Shown in pieces: positions 7,352 to 15,984 of a stretch of DNA of 64,000 nt. Each line of letters begins with the position of its first letter. Positions within the stretch are counted from its first letter, which is position 1. The position numbers were made by a program, and so were the translations under genes. The notes beneath the pieces are model-generated. The model saw nothing but the letters and a program-made list of their open reading frames with translations. It did not search any database and was not told the origin of the DNA. Origin of the DNA: Pseudomonas sp. PB101 (GTDB lineage: Bacteria; Pseudomonadota; Gammaproteobacteria; Pseudomonadales; Pseudomonadaceae). Location: NCBI RefSeq assembly GCF_009764265.1, contig NZ_RWIR01000007.1:186001-250000 (forward strand). The letters run 5' to 3'.

Positions 7352-10054
7352 ATGACTCACCTTCCGCCCTCGTCGCGTTTTTCAATACATGCTCAACAGC
7401 CAGACGTCGATACCGACCCGCTGGAAACCACCGAGTGGCTCGAAGCACTCGATTCCGTAGCCCGCGAAGCAGGTGCGGATCGCGCTCAGTATCTGTTCGA
7501 TCGCCTATCCGAATTCGCAGTTTCCCGAGGTGTAAAAACCAGTCGCAGTCGTATTACCCCTTACGAAAACACCATCAAGGTTGAACAACAAACCGCTTAC
7601 CCGGGCAATCTCGAGCTGGAAGAAAAACTAAGCGCTGCGATCCGTTGGAATGCGCTGGCCATGGTAGTACGCGCTAATCGCGCCTACGGTGAGCTGGGCG
7701 GTCATATCGCGAGTTACGCCTCCGCGGCCGATCTGTTCGAAGTTGGCTTCAACCATTTTTTTCAAGCGTACGGTGACGAGGCGCAAGGCGATCTGGTGTT
7801 CTTCCAACCCCACTCGGCACCGGGGGTTTATGCCCGTGCCTATTTGGAAGGATTTCTGGAAGACAAACACCTAGAGCACTACCGCCAAGAGATCGAAGGT
7901 CCAGGGCTGTGCTCCTATCCGCATCCCTGGCTGATGCCTAACTTCTGGCAGTTTCCCACCGGTTCGATGGGCATCGGTCCGATCAACTCAATCTTCCAGG
8001 CCCGCTTCATGCGTTACCTGGAAAACCGTCGACTGCTGGAAACTCATGAGCGGCATGTATGGGGATTCTTCGGCGATGGAGAGATGGATGAACCTGAATC
8101 GATCGGAGCGCTTTCTCTTGCCGCCCGGGAAAACCTCGACAATCTGACATTCGTGATCAATTGCAACCTCCAGCGTCTTGATGGGCCTGTGCGCGGTAAT
8201 GGTCGAGTCATCGATGAGCTTGAAGCATTGTTTGGTGGTGCAGGCTGGAACGTGATTAAGGTTGTCTGGGGCTCGGATTGGGATCCGTTGTTCGCACGCG
8301 ACAAGAGCAATGCCTTGCTCCGGGCATTTGCCAATACTGTCGACGGGCAATTCCAGACCTTCTCGGCTAACAACGGCGCCTACAACCGCGAACGTTTCTT
8401 CAGTCAATCACCCGAGCTTGCAGCGTTGGCCACGCACCTGAGTGACGATGACATCGATGTACTTCGCCGTGGTGGGCACGACGTCCGTAAACTGCATGCT
8501 GCCTACGCTCAAGCTAAAGCACACAAAGGCCAACCGACCGTTATCCTGGCTAAAACCATGAAAGGTTTCGGGATGGGCAGCAGTGGCCAGGGAAGAATGA
8601 CGACCCATCAACAGAAAAAACTCGAGACGGATGACCTCAAGGAGTTCCGGGATCGTTTCCGCCTGCCACTGACAGATGACGATGTCGATCAACTGAAGTT
8701 CTATCGTCCCTCAGAAAACAGCCCCGAAATGCAATATCTGCGGGCACGCCGCGCTGCATTGGGCGGCTACCTGCCTCGCCGCAGACAAGCCTCGACGACT
8801 TCGTTAGTAATTCCTGAGTTGAGTCAATGGGCTGAGTTTGCACTGCACGCGGATGGCAAGGAAATGTCGACCACCATGGCCCTCGTACGCATGTTCGGAA
8901 GCTTGCTCAAAGACAAGCAATTAGGCCCTCGAATCGTCCCCATTGTGGCGGATGAGGCGCGTACTTTCGGGATGGCCAACATGTTCCGTCAAATCGGTAT
9001 CTATTCTCCGGCCGGACAACTCTACGAGCCCGAAGACATGGGTTCGATCCTTTATTATCGAGAAGAGGTCGATGGACAAATTCTCGAAGAGGGCATCTCG
9101 GAGGCTAGCGCGTTGTCTTCGTGGATCGCCGCTGCTACGTCCTATAGCGTCCATGACTTGCCGATGCTGCCCTTTTACATCTACTACTCGATGTTCGGCT
9201 TCCAGCGCGTGGGCGATATTATCTGGGCCGCCGCGGATCAGCGTGCACGTGGCTTCCTGATTGGGGCTACTTCCGGCAAGACCACCCTGGGTGGAGAAGG
9301 CTTGCAGCATCAGGACGGCACCAGTCATCTAGCGGCGTCGACGATTCCCAATTGCCGCGCCTATGACCCAGGCTTCGCCTACGAAGTGGCTGTGCTGCTC
9401 GACGAGGGGATGCGCGAGATGGGTGAGCGTCAGCAAGACGTCTTCTATTACATGACTGTCATGAATGAAAACAGCGCTCAACCATCCATGCCAACGCTAC
9501 CGGCGGATACGCTCCGCGAAGGCATCATCAAGGGTATTTATCGCTTTTCCGGTCAACCATCGACACAAGTTCAACTCCTGGGTAGTGGTGCAATCCTCGG
9601 AGAAACGATACGGGCGCAACAACTTCTGCGTGACGATTGGAACATTGACGCCGCTGTCTGGAGCGTTACCAGCTACACCGAGCTACAACGTGAGGCCATA
9701 GCTTTGGAGCGTAGTGAGCGTCTCGGTGATCTAGCAATGCCTTGCTTCGTTACCCGTGCTCTTCAAGAGGCCCAAGGCCCAGTTATCGCCGCCAGCGATT
9801 ATGTCCGTGCCCTTCCGGAACTGATCCGCGCCTTCGTCCCGAACCGATACGTCACTCTGGGTACCGACGGCTTTGGCAGGAGCGATACCCGCCAAGCACT
9901 TCGCAAATTTTTCGAAGTAGACGGGGAAGCGATTGTCATCGCAGCACTTAAGGCCTTGGTTGACGATGGGCAACTGCAAACTGAGATATGGCAAAAAGCA
10001 GTAAAACAGTATCGACCGGACGCTTCAAACCAATCAGCACCATGGCTGCTTTGA
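7352..10054 (+). CDS. Pyruvate dehydrogenase E1-type 2-oxo acid dehydrogenase (AceE paralogue)
   Basis: A 900-residue homodimeric E1 of the AceE type, which decarboxylates a 2-oxo acid with thiamine diphosphate and passes the acyl group to E2 lipoate. The ThDP motif GDGEMDEPES begins near residue 237 and NCNLQRLDGPV follows near 270, both very close to the family. The start has AGGAGA five to eight bases before ATG 7352. Its place at the end of a catabolic operon suggests a dedicated enzyme for the 2-oxo acid released by the hydrolase at 4633. A close AceE homologue in P. putida, MdeB, prefers 2-oxobutyrate, so pyruvate should not be assumed. The housekeeping aceE is expected elsewhere in the genome. 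Confidence 0.88.
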   Translation: MTHLPPSSRFSIHAQQPDVDTDPLETTEWLEALDSVAREAGADRAQYLFDRLSEFAVSRGVKTSRSRITPYENTIKVEQQTAYPGNLELEEKLSAAIRWNALAMVVRANRAYGELGGHIASYASAADLFEVGFNHFFQAYGDEAQGDLVFFQPHSAPGVYARAYLEGFLEDKHLEHYRQEIEGPGLCSYPHPWLMPNFWQFPTGSMGIGPINSIFQARFMRYLENRRLLETHERHVWGFFGDGEMDEPESIGALSLAARENLDNLTFVINCNLQRLDGPVRGNGRVIDELEALFGGAGWNVIKVVWGSDWDPLFARDKSNALLRAFANTVDGQFQTFSANNGAYNRERFFSQSPELAALATHLSDDDIDVLRRGGHDVRKLHAAYAQAKAHKGQPTVILAKTMKGFGMGSSGQGRMTTHQQKKLETDDLKEFRDRFRLPLTDDDVDQLKFYRPSENSPEMQYLRARRAALGGYLPRRRQASTTSLVIPELSQWAEFALHADGKEMSTTMALVRMFGSLLKDKQLGPRIVPIVADEARTFGMANMFRQIGIYSPAGQLYEPEDMGSILYYREEVDGQILEEGISEASALSSWIAAATSYSVHDLPMLPFYIYYSMFGFQRVGDIIWAAADQRARGFLIGATSGKTTLGGEGLQHQDGTSHLAASTIPNCRAYDPGFAYEVAVLLDEGMREMGERQQDVFYYMTVMNENSAQPSMPTLPADTLREGIIKGIYRFSGQPSTQVQLLGSGAILGETIRAQQLLRDDWNIDAAVWSVTSYTELQREAIALERSERLGDLAMPCFVTRALQEAQGPVIAASDYVRALPELIRAFVPNRYVTLGTDGFGRSDTRQALRKFFEVDGEAIVIAALKALVDDGQLQTEIWQKAVKQYRPDASNQSAPWLL

Positions 10055-10094
10055 CGTTTCCCCTTTTACAGACACGCTTTGGCAGGAATTGAAC

Positions 10095-11396
10095 ATGTCG
10101 GTAATAGAAGTAAAAGTCCCCGATATTGGGGACTTCCACGATGTACCCGTGGTCGAAATTCAAGTACGCGTTGGCGACCGTATCGAAAAGGATCAGCCCG
10201 TCCTTTCGCTCGAATCTGACAAAGCGCTTATTGATGTTCCCGCACCTGCGTCAGGTATCGTCAGTCAACTGAATGTTGCGGTAGGAGACAAAGTATCCCA
10301 GGGAACGCTGTTGCTTCACCTTGAACTGGTCGAGGCAGGCGCTGAAGGCGCCCCACCAGTTTTGCCAGTGCAGCAGGCAGAAATGGCGACGAATTCCAAC
10401 GCAGACATTTCACATCTGACTCCACCCATCGCGCCTCCCATTGCTTTGCCAGCAGTGGCATCGGAATCCTTCCGCCACAGTTCCGGCTATGCAGGTCCGG
10501 CGATGCGTAAGTTCGCACGCGAGTTGGGAGTAGACGTCGCGGTTTTAAGCGGGTCTGGTCAACGGGGTCGAGTCACGAGGCTCGATATTCTGAACCATGT
10601 GAAAACAGGGCTAACAAGCGAGAATGTTAGTCGACCGGCAGCCAACAGTGAGTTCAATCTGATCGCCTGGCCAAAGATCGATTTTTCCAGATTTGGCCAG
10701 GTTCGGGCTCAACCGCTTTCGCGCATTAAAAAAATATCTGGCGCTAACCTGCACCGCAACTGGGTGCGTATCCCTCACGTCACAAACCACGACGAAGTCG
10801 ACGTAACTGAGCTGGAGAAACTGCGCCTGCAACTCAATTCAGAATATTCAAAGGCAGGAATCAAAATCACGTTTCTAGCATTTCTGATTAAAGCCTGCGC
10901 TGCAGCACTCAAACGTTTCCCTATATTCAACACTTCACTGGAAGGGGAGGATTTAATCTATAAGGAGTACGTCCATATCGGCTTTGCCGCTGATACACCG
11001 AATGGTCTGGTAGTGCCGGTAATACGAGATGTCGATCAAAAAGGCGTACTACAGATCTGTCAAGAAATGGGCAACCTGTCGGCACTGGCAAGAGAAGGCA
11101 AACTGAAGCCAGAGCAAATGCAGGGAGGGTGTTTCTCCATCTCCTCTCTAGGAGGAATTGGAGGAACTTATTTCACCCCTATCATCAACGCTCCGGAAGT
11201 CGCCATCCTTGGTGTAGGCAAGGCTGTAATCAAACCCACTTGGATGGGAAGCATAGAACAAGGCGAAGTGCATCCTCGATTGATGATGCCTTTATCATTA
11301 TCGTGGGACCACCGAGTGGTAGATGGAGCTGAGGCAGGGCGTTTCTTGGCGTTCATAAACCAAGTTTCAGTTGACTTTCGAAGAATTCTTCTTTGA
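10095..11396 (+). CDS. Dihydrolipoamide acyltransferase (E2) with a single lipoyl domain
   Basis: A 433-residue E2 component. Domains in order: one lipoyl domain (about 1-80, lipoylated K43 in ESDKALIDVP), a proline/alanine-rich linker, a peripheral subunit-binding domain (about 137-175, from YAGPAMRKFARELGV to LDILNHV), and the trimeric acyltransferase core with H406 and D410 in SWDHRVVDG. It has one lipoyl domain, where housekeeping gamma-proteobacterial AceF often has two or three. ATG 10095 was chosen because AGGA lies seven bases before it. It is 40 bases downstream of the E1 gene. No E3 (lipoamide dehydrogenase) gene follows, so the complex would borrow a shared E3. Confidence 0.88.
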   Translation: MSVIEVKVPDIGDFHDVPVVEIQVRVGDRIEKDQPVLSLESDKALIDVPAPASGIVSQLNVAVGDKVSQGTLLLHLELVEAGAEGAPPVLPVQQAEMATNSNADISHLTPPIAPPIALPAVASESFRHSSGYAGPAMRKFARELGVDVAVLSGSGQRGRVTRLDILNHVKTGLTSENVSRPAANSEFNLIAWPKIDFSRFGQVRAQPLSRIKKISGANLHRNWVRIPHVTNHDEVDVTELEKLRLQLNSEYSKAGIKITFLAFLIKACAAALKRFPIFNTSLEGEDLIYKEYVHIGFAADTPNGLVVPVIRDVDQKGVLQICQEMGNLSALAREGKLKPEQMQGGCFSISSLGGIGGTYFTPIINAPEVAILGVGKAVIKPTWMGSIEQGEVHPRLMMPLSLSWDHRVVDGAEAGRFLAFINQVSVDFRRILL

Positions 11397-11517
11397 CTGC
11401 CTAATACTATAGCTGAATTCATATCGCCGTCGGATGCAAAAACCAAAAAATTGCTCTGTCTCGGCGATATATTGCTATTGATTAACCCGAGCAATGAAAG
11501 AAACAGCCTAATCGACC

Positions 11518-11582
11518 GAACCCGAGCAAATAAGCCACTCACAGCATCTGCTAGAAAGTAGGCTTATTTCGGATTCGGGTTC
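11518..11582 (+). terminator. Long imperfect inverted repeat after the E1-E2 genes
   Basis: GAACCCGAgcAAATAAGCC (11518-11536) pairs with GGCTTATTTcggatTCGGGTTC (11561-11582) around a 24-base loop. It lies 120 bases after the E2 stop and may end the catabolic operon. There is no following T-run, so it could instead be an old element end. The sequence on to 11,761 shows no gene. Confidence 0.4.
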
Positions 11583-11761
11583 CTGCGACCAGGTACGACA
11601 GCATTCATCCTCGAAAACTAGTGAGTGCTGCCTATCCTGCGTCTAATATCTTTTTTCAACGCAAAAATAGCTCCCATCAGCCTGGCCGCCCCCATAGTAA
11701 ATATGGCGCATATCATCATCACTTCAACGCCTGCTATTACATTCTTTACACGAGTTCTTTT

Positions 11762-12211
11762 TGTTGGCGCTGATTGAAAAGTGACCCACCCTGCCGATTG
11801 AAAAATGACCCAGGACGGATTGCTGATTTTTGTCCCAGCAATTGTGGATGCTTAGGACGCATCTGGCCCGACCGCATGCAGGCATGCGGCAGGGTGTTTA
11901 TGGTGCAGATCAAAACGGTTCATCGCCCTTGATACCATTTTCGTCCTTGCGCTTTCGTTAACGCGATTTGATCTTTGTCTGGGCGGCCAAAGTGCTGTGT
12001 TGCAAGCGGTAGGACTCGTTGCCCGTTTCGACGATGTGGCGGTGGTGTGTCAGCCGATCTAGTAAAGCAGTGGTCATCTTGGCGTCGCCAAACACATTCG
12101 ACCATTCCGAGAAGCTGAGGTTGGTGGTGATGACCACGCTGGTGTGTTCGTACAGTTTTGACATCAAGTGAAATAACAGCGTGCCACCACTCTGACTGAA
12201 GGGGCAAATAC
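11762..12211. mobile_element. Remnant of an IS21-family insertion sequence (one end plus istB 3' part)
   Basis: The left boundary TGTTGGCGC at 11762 is followed by two direct copies of GATTGAAAARTGACCCA (11772-11788 and 11796-11812), the multiple transposase-binding repeats typical of IS21-family ends. About 145 bases further in, the C-terminal part of istB begins. istA and the other end are missing, and homology stops near 12,211. The element is therefore a dead fragment. It separates the catabolic cluster from the CBASS side of the island. Confidence 0.75.
11958..12211 (-). pseudogene. istB: istB fragment (IS21 ATPase helper), truncated and frameshifted
   Basis: The last roughly 80 residues match the IstB C-terminus: [37 protein letters not shown] and [13 protein letters not shown]. 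IstB is the AAA+ partner of the IstA transposase. Upstream, the expected GYLPFSQSGG is split between two frames by one extra C in a run of four (near 12,197-12,205), and everything before it, including the Walker motifs, is gone. It cannot encode a working protein. Confidence 0.85.
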
Positions 12212-12266
12212 CCAAGGGACGGTGTGTCTGCCGGACGCTTATGCAGATTTCACACAGCGAAGTGTT

Positions 12267-12344
12267 GGAAGTAAATATCAAAAACCGGAAGGGGTTACAC
12301 GGTTTTGGACATTTACATGCCAGAAAATTTCGATATTTACCTCC
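12267..12344. repeat. Three related 22-base sites, candidate transposase-binding or element-end repeats
   Basis: Three copies of a site close to TTTYGAYATTTACYTSCC lie within 78 bases: one on the minus strand (12267-12288) and two on the plus strand (12300-12321 and 12323-12344). The first two form an inverted repeat matching at 15 of 17 positions (12271-12287 with 12300-12316). Clustered, roughly 23-base-spaced sites are typical of the ends of transposons with multi-site transposases. The plus-strand pair resembles, in opposite orientation, the sequence at 17,637-17,672 at the broken hrpB gene. Confidence 0.5.
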
Positions 12345-12369
12345 GGGTAGTTGAACGGCCAGAAATGAC

Positions 12370-12420
12370 GAATCCCGCTCTAGGCGGGATTCTCAGCCGT
12401 CGACTGCATGCGTTCGACGG
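12370..12420. repeat. Two adjacent perfect hairpins
   Basis: GAATCCCGC-tctag-GCGGGATTC (12370-12392) is a perfect 9-base stem. CCGTCGA-ctgcatgcgt-TCGACGG (12397-12420) is a perfect 7-base stem. They stand in non-coding DNA between the IS21 remnant and the end of the CBASS operon. They could end transcripts, although no T-run follows, or be recombination or protein-binding sites. Confidence 0.45.
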
Positions 12421-12504
12421 GGCAGGACGCTGTTACCTGGCACTGGGCCATCTGACTTTCATCAGAAGTGGGGTGCGATCCGAAGATCCCTGTAACCACC
12501 CTGT

Positions 12505-12530
12505 GGTTCACGCCTAGGCGCAGATGAACC
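12505..12530. repeat. GGTTCA...TGAACC palindromic element, copy 1
   Basis: GGTTCA, a perfect 10-base palindrome CGCCTAGGCG, then CAGATGAACC. It lies 143 bases beyond the cap3 stop. A related element with the same ends (GGTTCAC and CGCAGATGAACC, then GTCAATC) occurs at 50635-50663, also downstream of a leftward gene. The rest of 12,531-12,672 shows a short direct repeat of GTCAATCC but no gene. Confidence 0.45.
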
Positions 12531-12672
12531 ATAGTCAATCCATAATCGCTATGTCAATCCTGCTGTCACCTCCTGGATCACCTAGATTCACCCCGAACAT
12601 CCCTCAGCCCCCGGTTCAGCCCACCGAATGGGCCGCTTCTGCCAGCGTAAGTGCCGATGTGAAAAGGTCATT

Positions 12673-13155
12673 CTAGATCCCCTCGCTGGCCATAGTGGTG
12701 CATTCGATCAGCTCATGGTTAACCGAGAGTCCCAGCCATATAGTTCCTGTCAGGCCTAGTATCATGAACACCATAGGCTTAGTTTGTCGTTTTGTTATCT
12801 TGGTCCACTCGTTGATATCCATGCCTGATGGGGATGGATTGATTTCTGGATGAGTGTGCCATTCGCCAAGATAGTCCATGGTCATCTCACTAACACGCCA
12901 TTGCTCCAAGGCAATTTGCTGATGATGATGAGCGGCCCTGTCAAACCGGTAGCGCCGTCTCTGATCGGTTAGCTGCGGAACTGTGACCTGGACGACGTGC
13001 AGGTATGGACCTTTCCGGTATCCCAGTAAAATCCCCCCTGCTTCGGGCTTGTCGATTCGATTTTGTCGGTACCGATCCATGGTCTGGAGAGGTATGCCTT
13101 CTACGAGAATTTTTTGATGATATAGCGCGGCTTCCCACACTATTGCGGTTCGCAT
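12673..13155 (-). CDS. cap3: CBASS Cap3, JAMM/MPN isopeptidase
   Basis: A 160-residue metalloprotease of the JAB1/MPN/Mov34 fold. The JAMM zinc motif is complete: a glutamate in EAGGILLG near residue 39 and H-x-H-x7-S-x2-D in HTHPEINPSPSGMD near 99-112. In type II CBASS, Cap3 removes the cyclic-dinucleotide synthase from targets to which Cap2 has joined it, and so tunes the response. It is the last gene of the operon; its ATG overlaps the cap2 stop by 16 bases, showing tight coupling. A general DNA-repair RadC/JAB protein is unlikely given the neighbours. Confidence 0.92.
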   Translation of the reverse strand: MRTAIVWEAALYHQKILVEGIPLQTMDRYRQNRIDKPEAGGILLGYRKGPYLHVVQVTVPQLTDQRRRYRFDRAAHHHQQIALEQWRVSEMTMDYLGEWHTHPEINPSPSGMDINEWTKITKRQTKPMVFMILGLTGTIWLGLSVNHELIECTTMASEGI

Positions 13156-14807
13156 GCAGGACAGCCCTTTATCTTCGAGAGATTCTTATTTTTCAAGCTG
13201 AAGACGTCAGCGTTTGCCGTGGCTCGCGTTCTGAAGCGTGGAGCAGGTGATCCCTGTAACCAGTCGCACACCATCTCTGTGGCTAGCGCTGCAGCATGTA
13301 AAGGTGCGGAGACGGCATAAGGTGTGTAAGCGCGACAGCCGTCCGTTCTGCGAACAGACGGATTTTTAAGTACCCGATACCGTTCTTGCCGATGAGTATT
13401 TGCATGGGGAACAAGAAGGCAGCGATAGCACCCACCGCCTTTGTCGTCAGTCCACAGCGCTTGCACTGCCTCCCCATTACCACGGATCCAAGTATGTAAA
13501 ACAGGAACGTGGCTTTTTCGCTGTAATCGCAGACCGTTAAGGAGTTCGCTGACTGTTTCCTCACCGGTGGCGTCGATTATCAATTCCGACCCCCACAGCC
13601 CCCGATGAGCAAAGACGCTGCCTGTCACCGCTTCAATCTTGCTGAAGGGAAACTGACGATTCAGATCTGCTGCAAGTGCAGTGGCCTTGAACTCAAAAAG
13701 TGATGGGTAGCCGAGAATGTGGCGGCCTAAATTCTCTGGCCCAATCCTCTCTGGATCAATCAGCTTTAGGCCGCCGAGCTTCCCCGTGCCAGCGCCTAGG
13801 CGCAGCATTGCATGGGCGACAAACGAGCCAATGGCTCCGCATCCCACCACGGTTACCCTTTTGTTATACAGGTCTGGGAATTGAAGGTTTCTGCTGTGAA
13901 CAAAATGACTGCTCACTTGCTCGATCGATAGCCGGATGAGAGGCGTTTCTCCTCCCTTATTGTGAAGCCATTGCCTGTAGCGATTGGGGCTTCGGCTGTA
14001 CCCTTTTCTTTTTAAATGGTCAAGATTGAACCCAAAACCGATCCGACCTACGGGGGTATCGATGGCAAACGAAACATACTTGAATTTCAGGTAATCAGGC
14101 TCAGACAGGATGTTCTGAACACTGGCTGAAAGCGTCTTATCCCAAGTGCGTAACCAGGAAAACAATTCCTTGACAGTGCCTGGCACTGCCTTTGGTACTG
14201 CCGGGGAGGTTTGGGTTTTCAACAGCCAGCAACGAAAACTTGAAGGCTTTAGAGTCCCACCTAACGATGCAGCAAATGTTTCTGCTTCTTCACGGTCGCT
14301 TGAAATGAGCACTCGCTTCTTGCCGGATTTTTCGATGATGAAATAGTGCGCGTATAGATCTTTTTCGTTCGTGTGTCCCAGAAGCACATCCCACGGGGGG
14401 GTCGTCTGGCCGTACTCCCAATGAGCGCGAAATTCATCTCGTATATCAATGTCTCGGTAGTGGGGTTCCGTAGCGATTCGATCGAGTATCGCAGTCGCTT
14501 GGTTGAGGCACTGCAACACAGCGGTTGCGGGATCGTATCGATCAAGCGTTACGGAGCCGGGTGCGAAGTAGCAGAGATTACCCAGCACATCGATGTGCGG
14601 CATCAGTTCAGGGAGAAAGCCAGGGCGATCCAGTAAGCAGATCACCGGATAGCTCAGAAAATCCCAATCTGTGATCGTGAATTTGACTGCCACGTCGCCT
14701 TTTTTACAGGCCAGCACCCCTTTAAAAGCTCGCGCCGGTAGCTTAGCAGCTACCGGTACAAAGCCACGCGCGCTCAGTGCTCGTAAGGTTTCACCTAAAG
14801 CGCTCAT
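13140..14807 (-). CDS. cap2: CBASS Cap2, E2-E1 ubiquitin-transfer-like fusion
   Basis: A 555-residue two-part enzyme that attaches the C-terminus of the CD-NTase to target proteins, priming it. The N-terminal E2-like domain has its likely catalytic cysteine, C79, in DVLGNLCY. The C-terminal ThiF/E1-like domain has the nucleotide motif GCGAIG (322-327), likely catalytic C491 in RTDGCRAYTPY, and four zinc cysteines as C460-x2-C463 and C549-x2-C552. ATG 14807 was preferred to GTG 14825 because AGGA stands just before it and after the upstream stop. It begins eight bases beyond the synthase stop codon. Length and domain order match type II CBASS Cap2. Confidence 0.92.
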   Translation of the reverse strand: MSALGETLRALSARGFVPVAAKLPARAFKGVLACKKGDVAVKFTITDWDFLSYPVICLLDRPGFLPELMPHIDVLGNLCYFAPGSVTLDRYDPATAVLQCLNQATAILDRIATEPHYRDIDIRDEFRAHWEYGQTTPPWDVLLGHTNEKDLYAHYFIIEKSGKKRVLISSDREEAETFAASLGGTLKPSSFRCWLLKTQTSPAVPKAVPGTVKELFSWLRTWDKTLSASVQNILSEPDYLKFKYVSFAIDTPVGRIGFGFNLDHLKRKGYSRSPNRYRQWLHNKGGETPLIRLSIEQVSSHFVHSRNLQFPDLYNKRVTVVGCGAIGSFVAHAMLRLGAGTGKLGGLKLIDPERIGPENLGRHILGYPSLFEFKATALAADLNRQFPFSKIEAVTGSVFAHRGLWGSELIIDATGEETVSELLNGLRLQRKSHVPVLHTWIRGNGEAVQALWTDDKGGGCYRCLLVPHANTHRQERYRVLKNPSVRRTDGCRAYTPYAVSAPLHAAALATEMVCDWLQGSPAPRFRTRATANADVFSLKNKNLSKIKGCPACEPQ

Positions 14808-14814
14808 AGGATCC

Positions 14815-15984
14815 TCAGCCTGCACTGCTGGACAGAACGACGGGGGGGGCTACTTTTTCTGGAGCGGTGTTGCGGATCGCATCCGCTTCACCGCCCACCT
14901 CAATCAGCGTGGTATCCCACGGCATTCGGCTGCCAAATTGGCCTCTCATTTGAGCCACCGCTTGGCCTTTTTGATGTTCTCGCATCATGCGACTTTCGTA
15001 GATTGCGGTTCCCAGTTCGGCAAAACGACGCGCAGCAATTGCACGGTCTGGACCCTCTAGGCGGTTGAAATCCTCATTCTTGTCATCTATCCCGGCTTCC
15101 CGTATTTCGCCGTGGAAGACAACACCCAATTGTTTGGCTGCAGTTTCAGTTGCCAAGTCATCGCGTCCCGGTTGGGCAACAAAACTTTGGGCAACTGCAA
15201 TCATGATCGAGACGGAAGTTGGACCGCCGCTATCCCAATGCACATCCCGCCATGCTTTTAGGTAGCGGCATACTCGCCGCAGTTGTTCGCCATGCTCTTC
15301 AATGCGATCTCGAAACCAGTTAGCTACTGCTTCTGGATCAGACTCACGCCATTCACCACTACGAGTGGCCATTGCAATATGGTCCAGATCCTTCCAATGC
15401 TGCGGTTCAAAACTTTCATCCATGGCGCGGGCCGTTGTGAAGTTCTCAACGCCATCCAGCATCGCTTTCTCAAGCGAGACCCGCTCGGTAATGGTCTCGA
15501 ACTCGTCTTCAGGCGCGGCGTACAGGGGAAGATCGATATGGGCCCAGTCGGCAATTTGAATACGTATGCAGGTTTTTTTGCCAGTGATCAGGCCCCATTT
15601 CTCCTCCTTGCACAGGTCTTTCAGCAGCTCTTCGACCAGAGTGAAGTAGGCTTTGGCCATCTGGTGGGGTGGGCCATTTTCCTCCCATACAGTGACAGGG
15701 AGGTAGACGCCATAATCCCAGTCCATTTCTTGAACCGGAGGCTTGGCAGGCACGACACACGTGTTGTATGACCAAGATCCTTGAGTCCTGAATCGCGGCT
15801 CCACCACATGCTCCATGCCTAAAACAGCTTTTGTGGCTGCACGGATGCGCGGCTTCAAATGCTCACGAATCTTATTTTTGCACTCCATTAGAAACTTGCG
15901 CTGCTCACGCGTAGGTGCGATTCGATCCTCGAACACGTTGGCATCCGCGCCACCCTTATGGAAGAGCTTATTCAGTTTCAACAT
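14815..15984 (-). CDS. cdnA: CBASS CD-NTase, DncV-like cyclic dinucleotide synthase
   Basis: A 389-residue clade A CD-NTase like Vibrio DncV. It shows G69-S70 followed by the acids D88 and D90 in QEMDWDYG and D151 in HIDLPLYA, with KAWRD and GGPTS in the helical lobe as in DncV. DncV makes 3',3'-cGAMP, which activates CapV-type lipases, so the same product is expected; this is inferred, not seen. ATG 15984 was chosen because AAGGGAG stands eight bases before it; the frame stays open upstream but overlaps capV. It overlaps the capV stop by 17 bases. The last residue is glycine (SSSAG), as Cap2-mediated conjugation requires. Confidence 0.93.
   Translation of the reverse strand: MLKLNKLFHKGGADANVFEDRIAPTREQRKFLMECKNKIREHLKPRIRAATKAVLGMEHVVEPRFRTQGSWSYNTCVVPAKPPVQEMDWDYGVYLPVTVWEENGPPHQMAKAYFTLVEELLKDLCKEEKWGLITGKKTCIRIQIADWAHIDLPLYAAPEDEFETITERVSLEKAMLDGVENFTTARAMDESFEPQHWKDLDHIAMATRSGEWRESDPEAVANWFRDRIEEHGEQLRRVCRYLKAWRDVHWDSGGPTSVSIMIAVAQSFVAQPGRDDLATETAAKQLGVVFHGEIREAGIDDKNEDFNRLEGPDRAIAARRFAELGTAIYESRMMREHQKGQAVAQMRGQFGSRMPWDTTLIEVGGEADAIRNTAPEKVAPPVVLSSSAG

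Noticed and set aside
12305..12517. 70-codon frame between the IS remnant and cap3
   Set aside because: It runs through two hairpins and repeated sites, has no ribosome site and no protein-like pattern.
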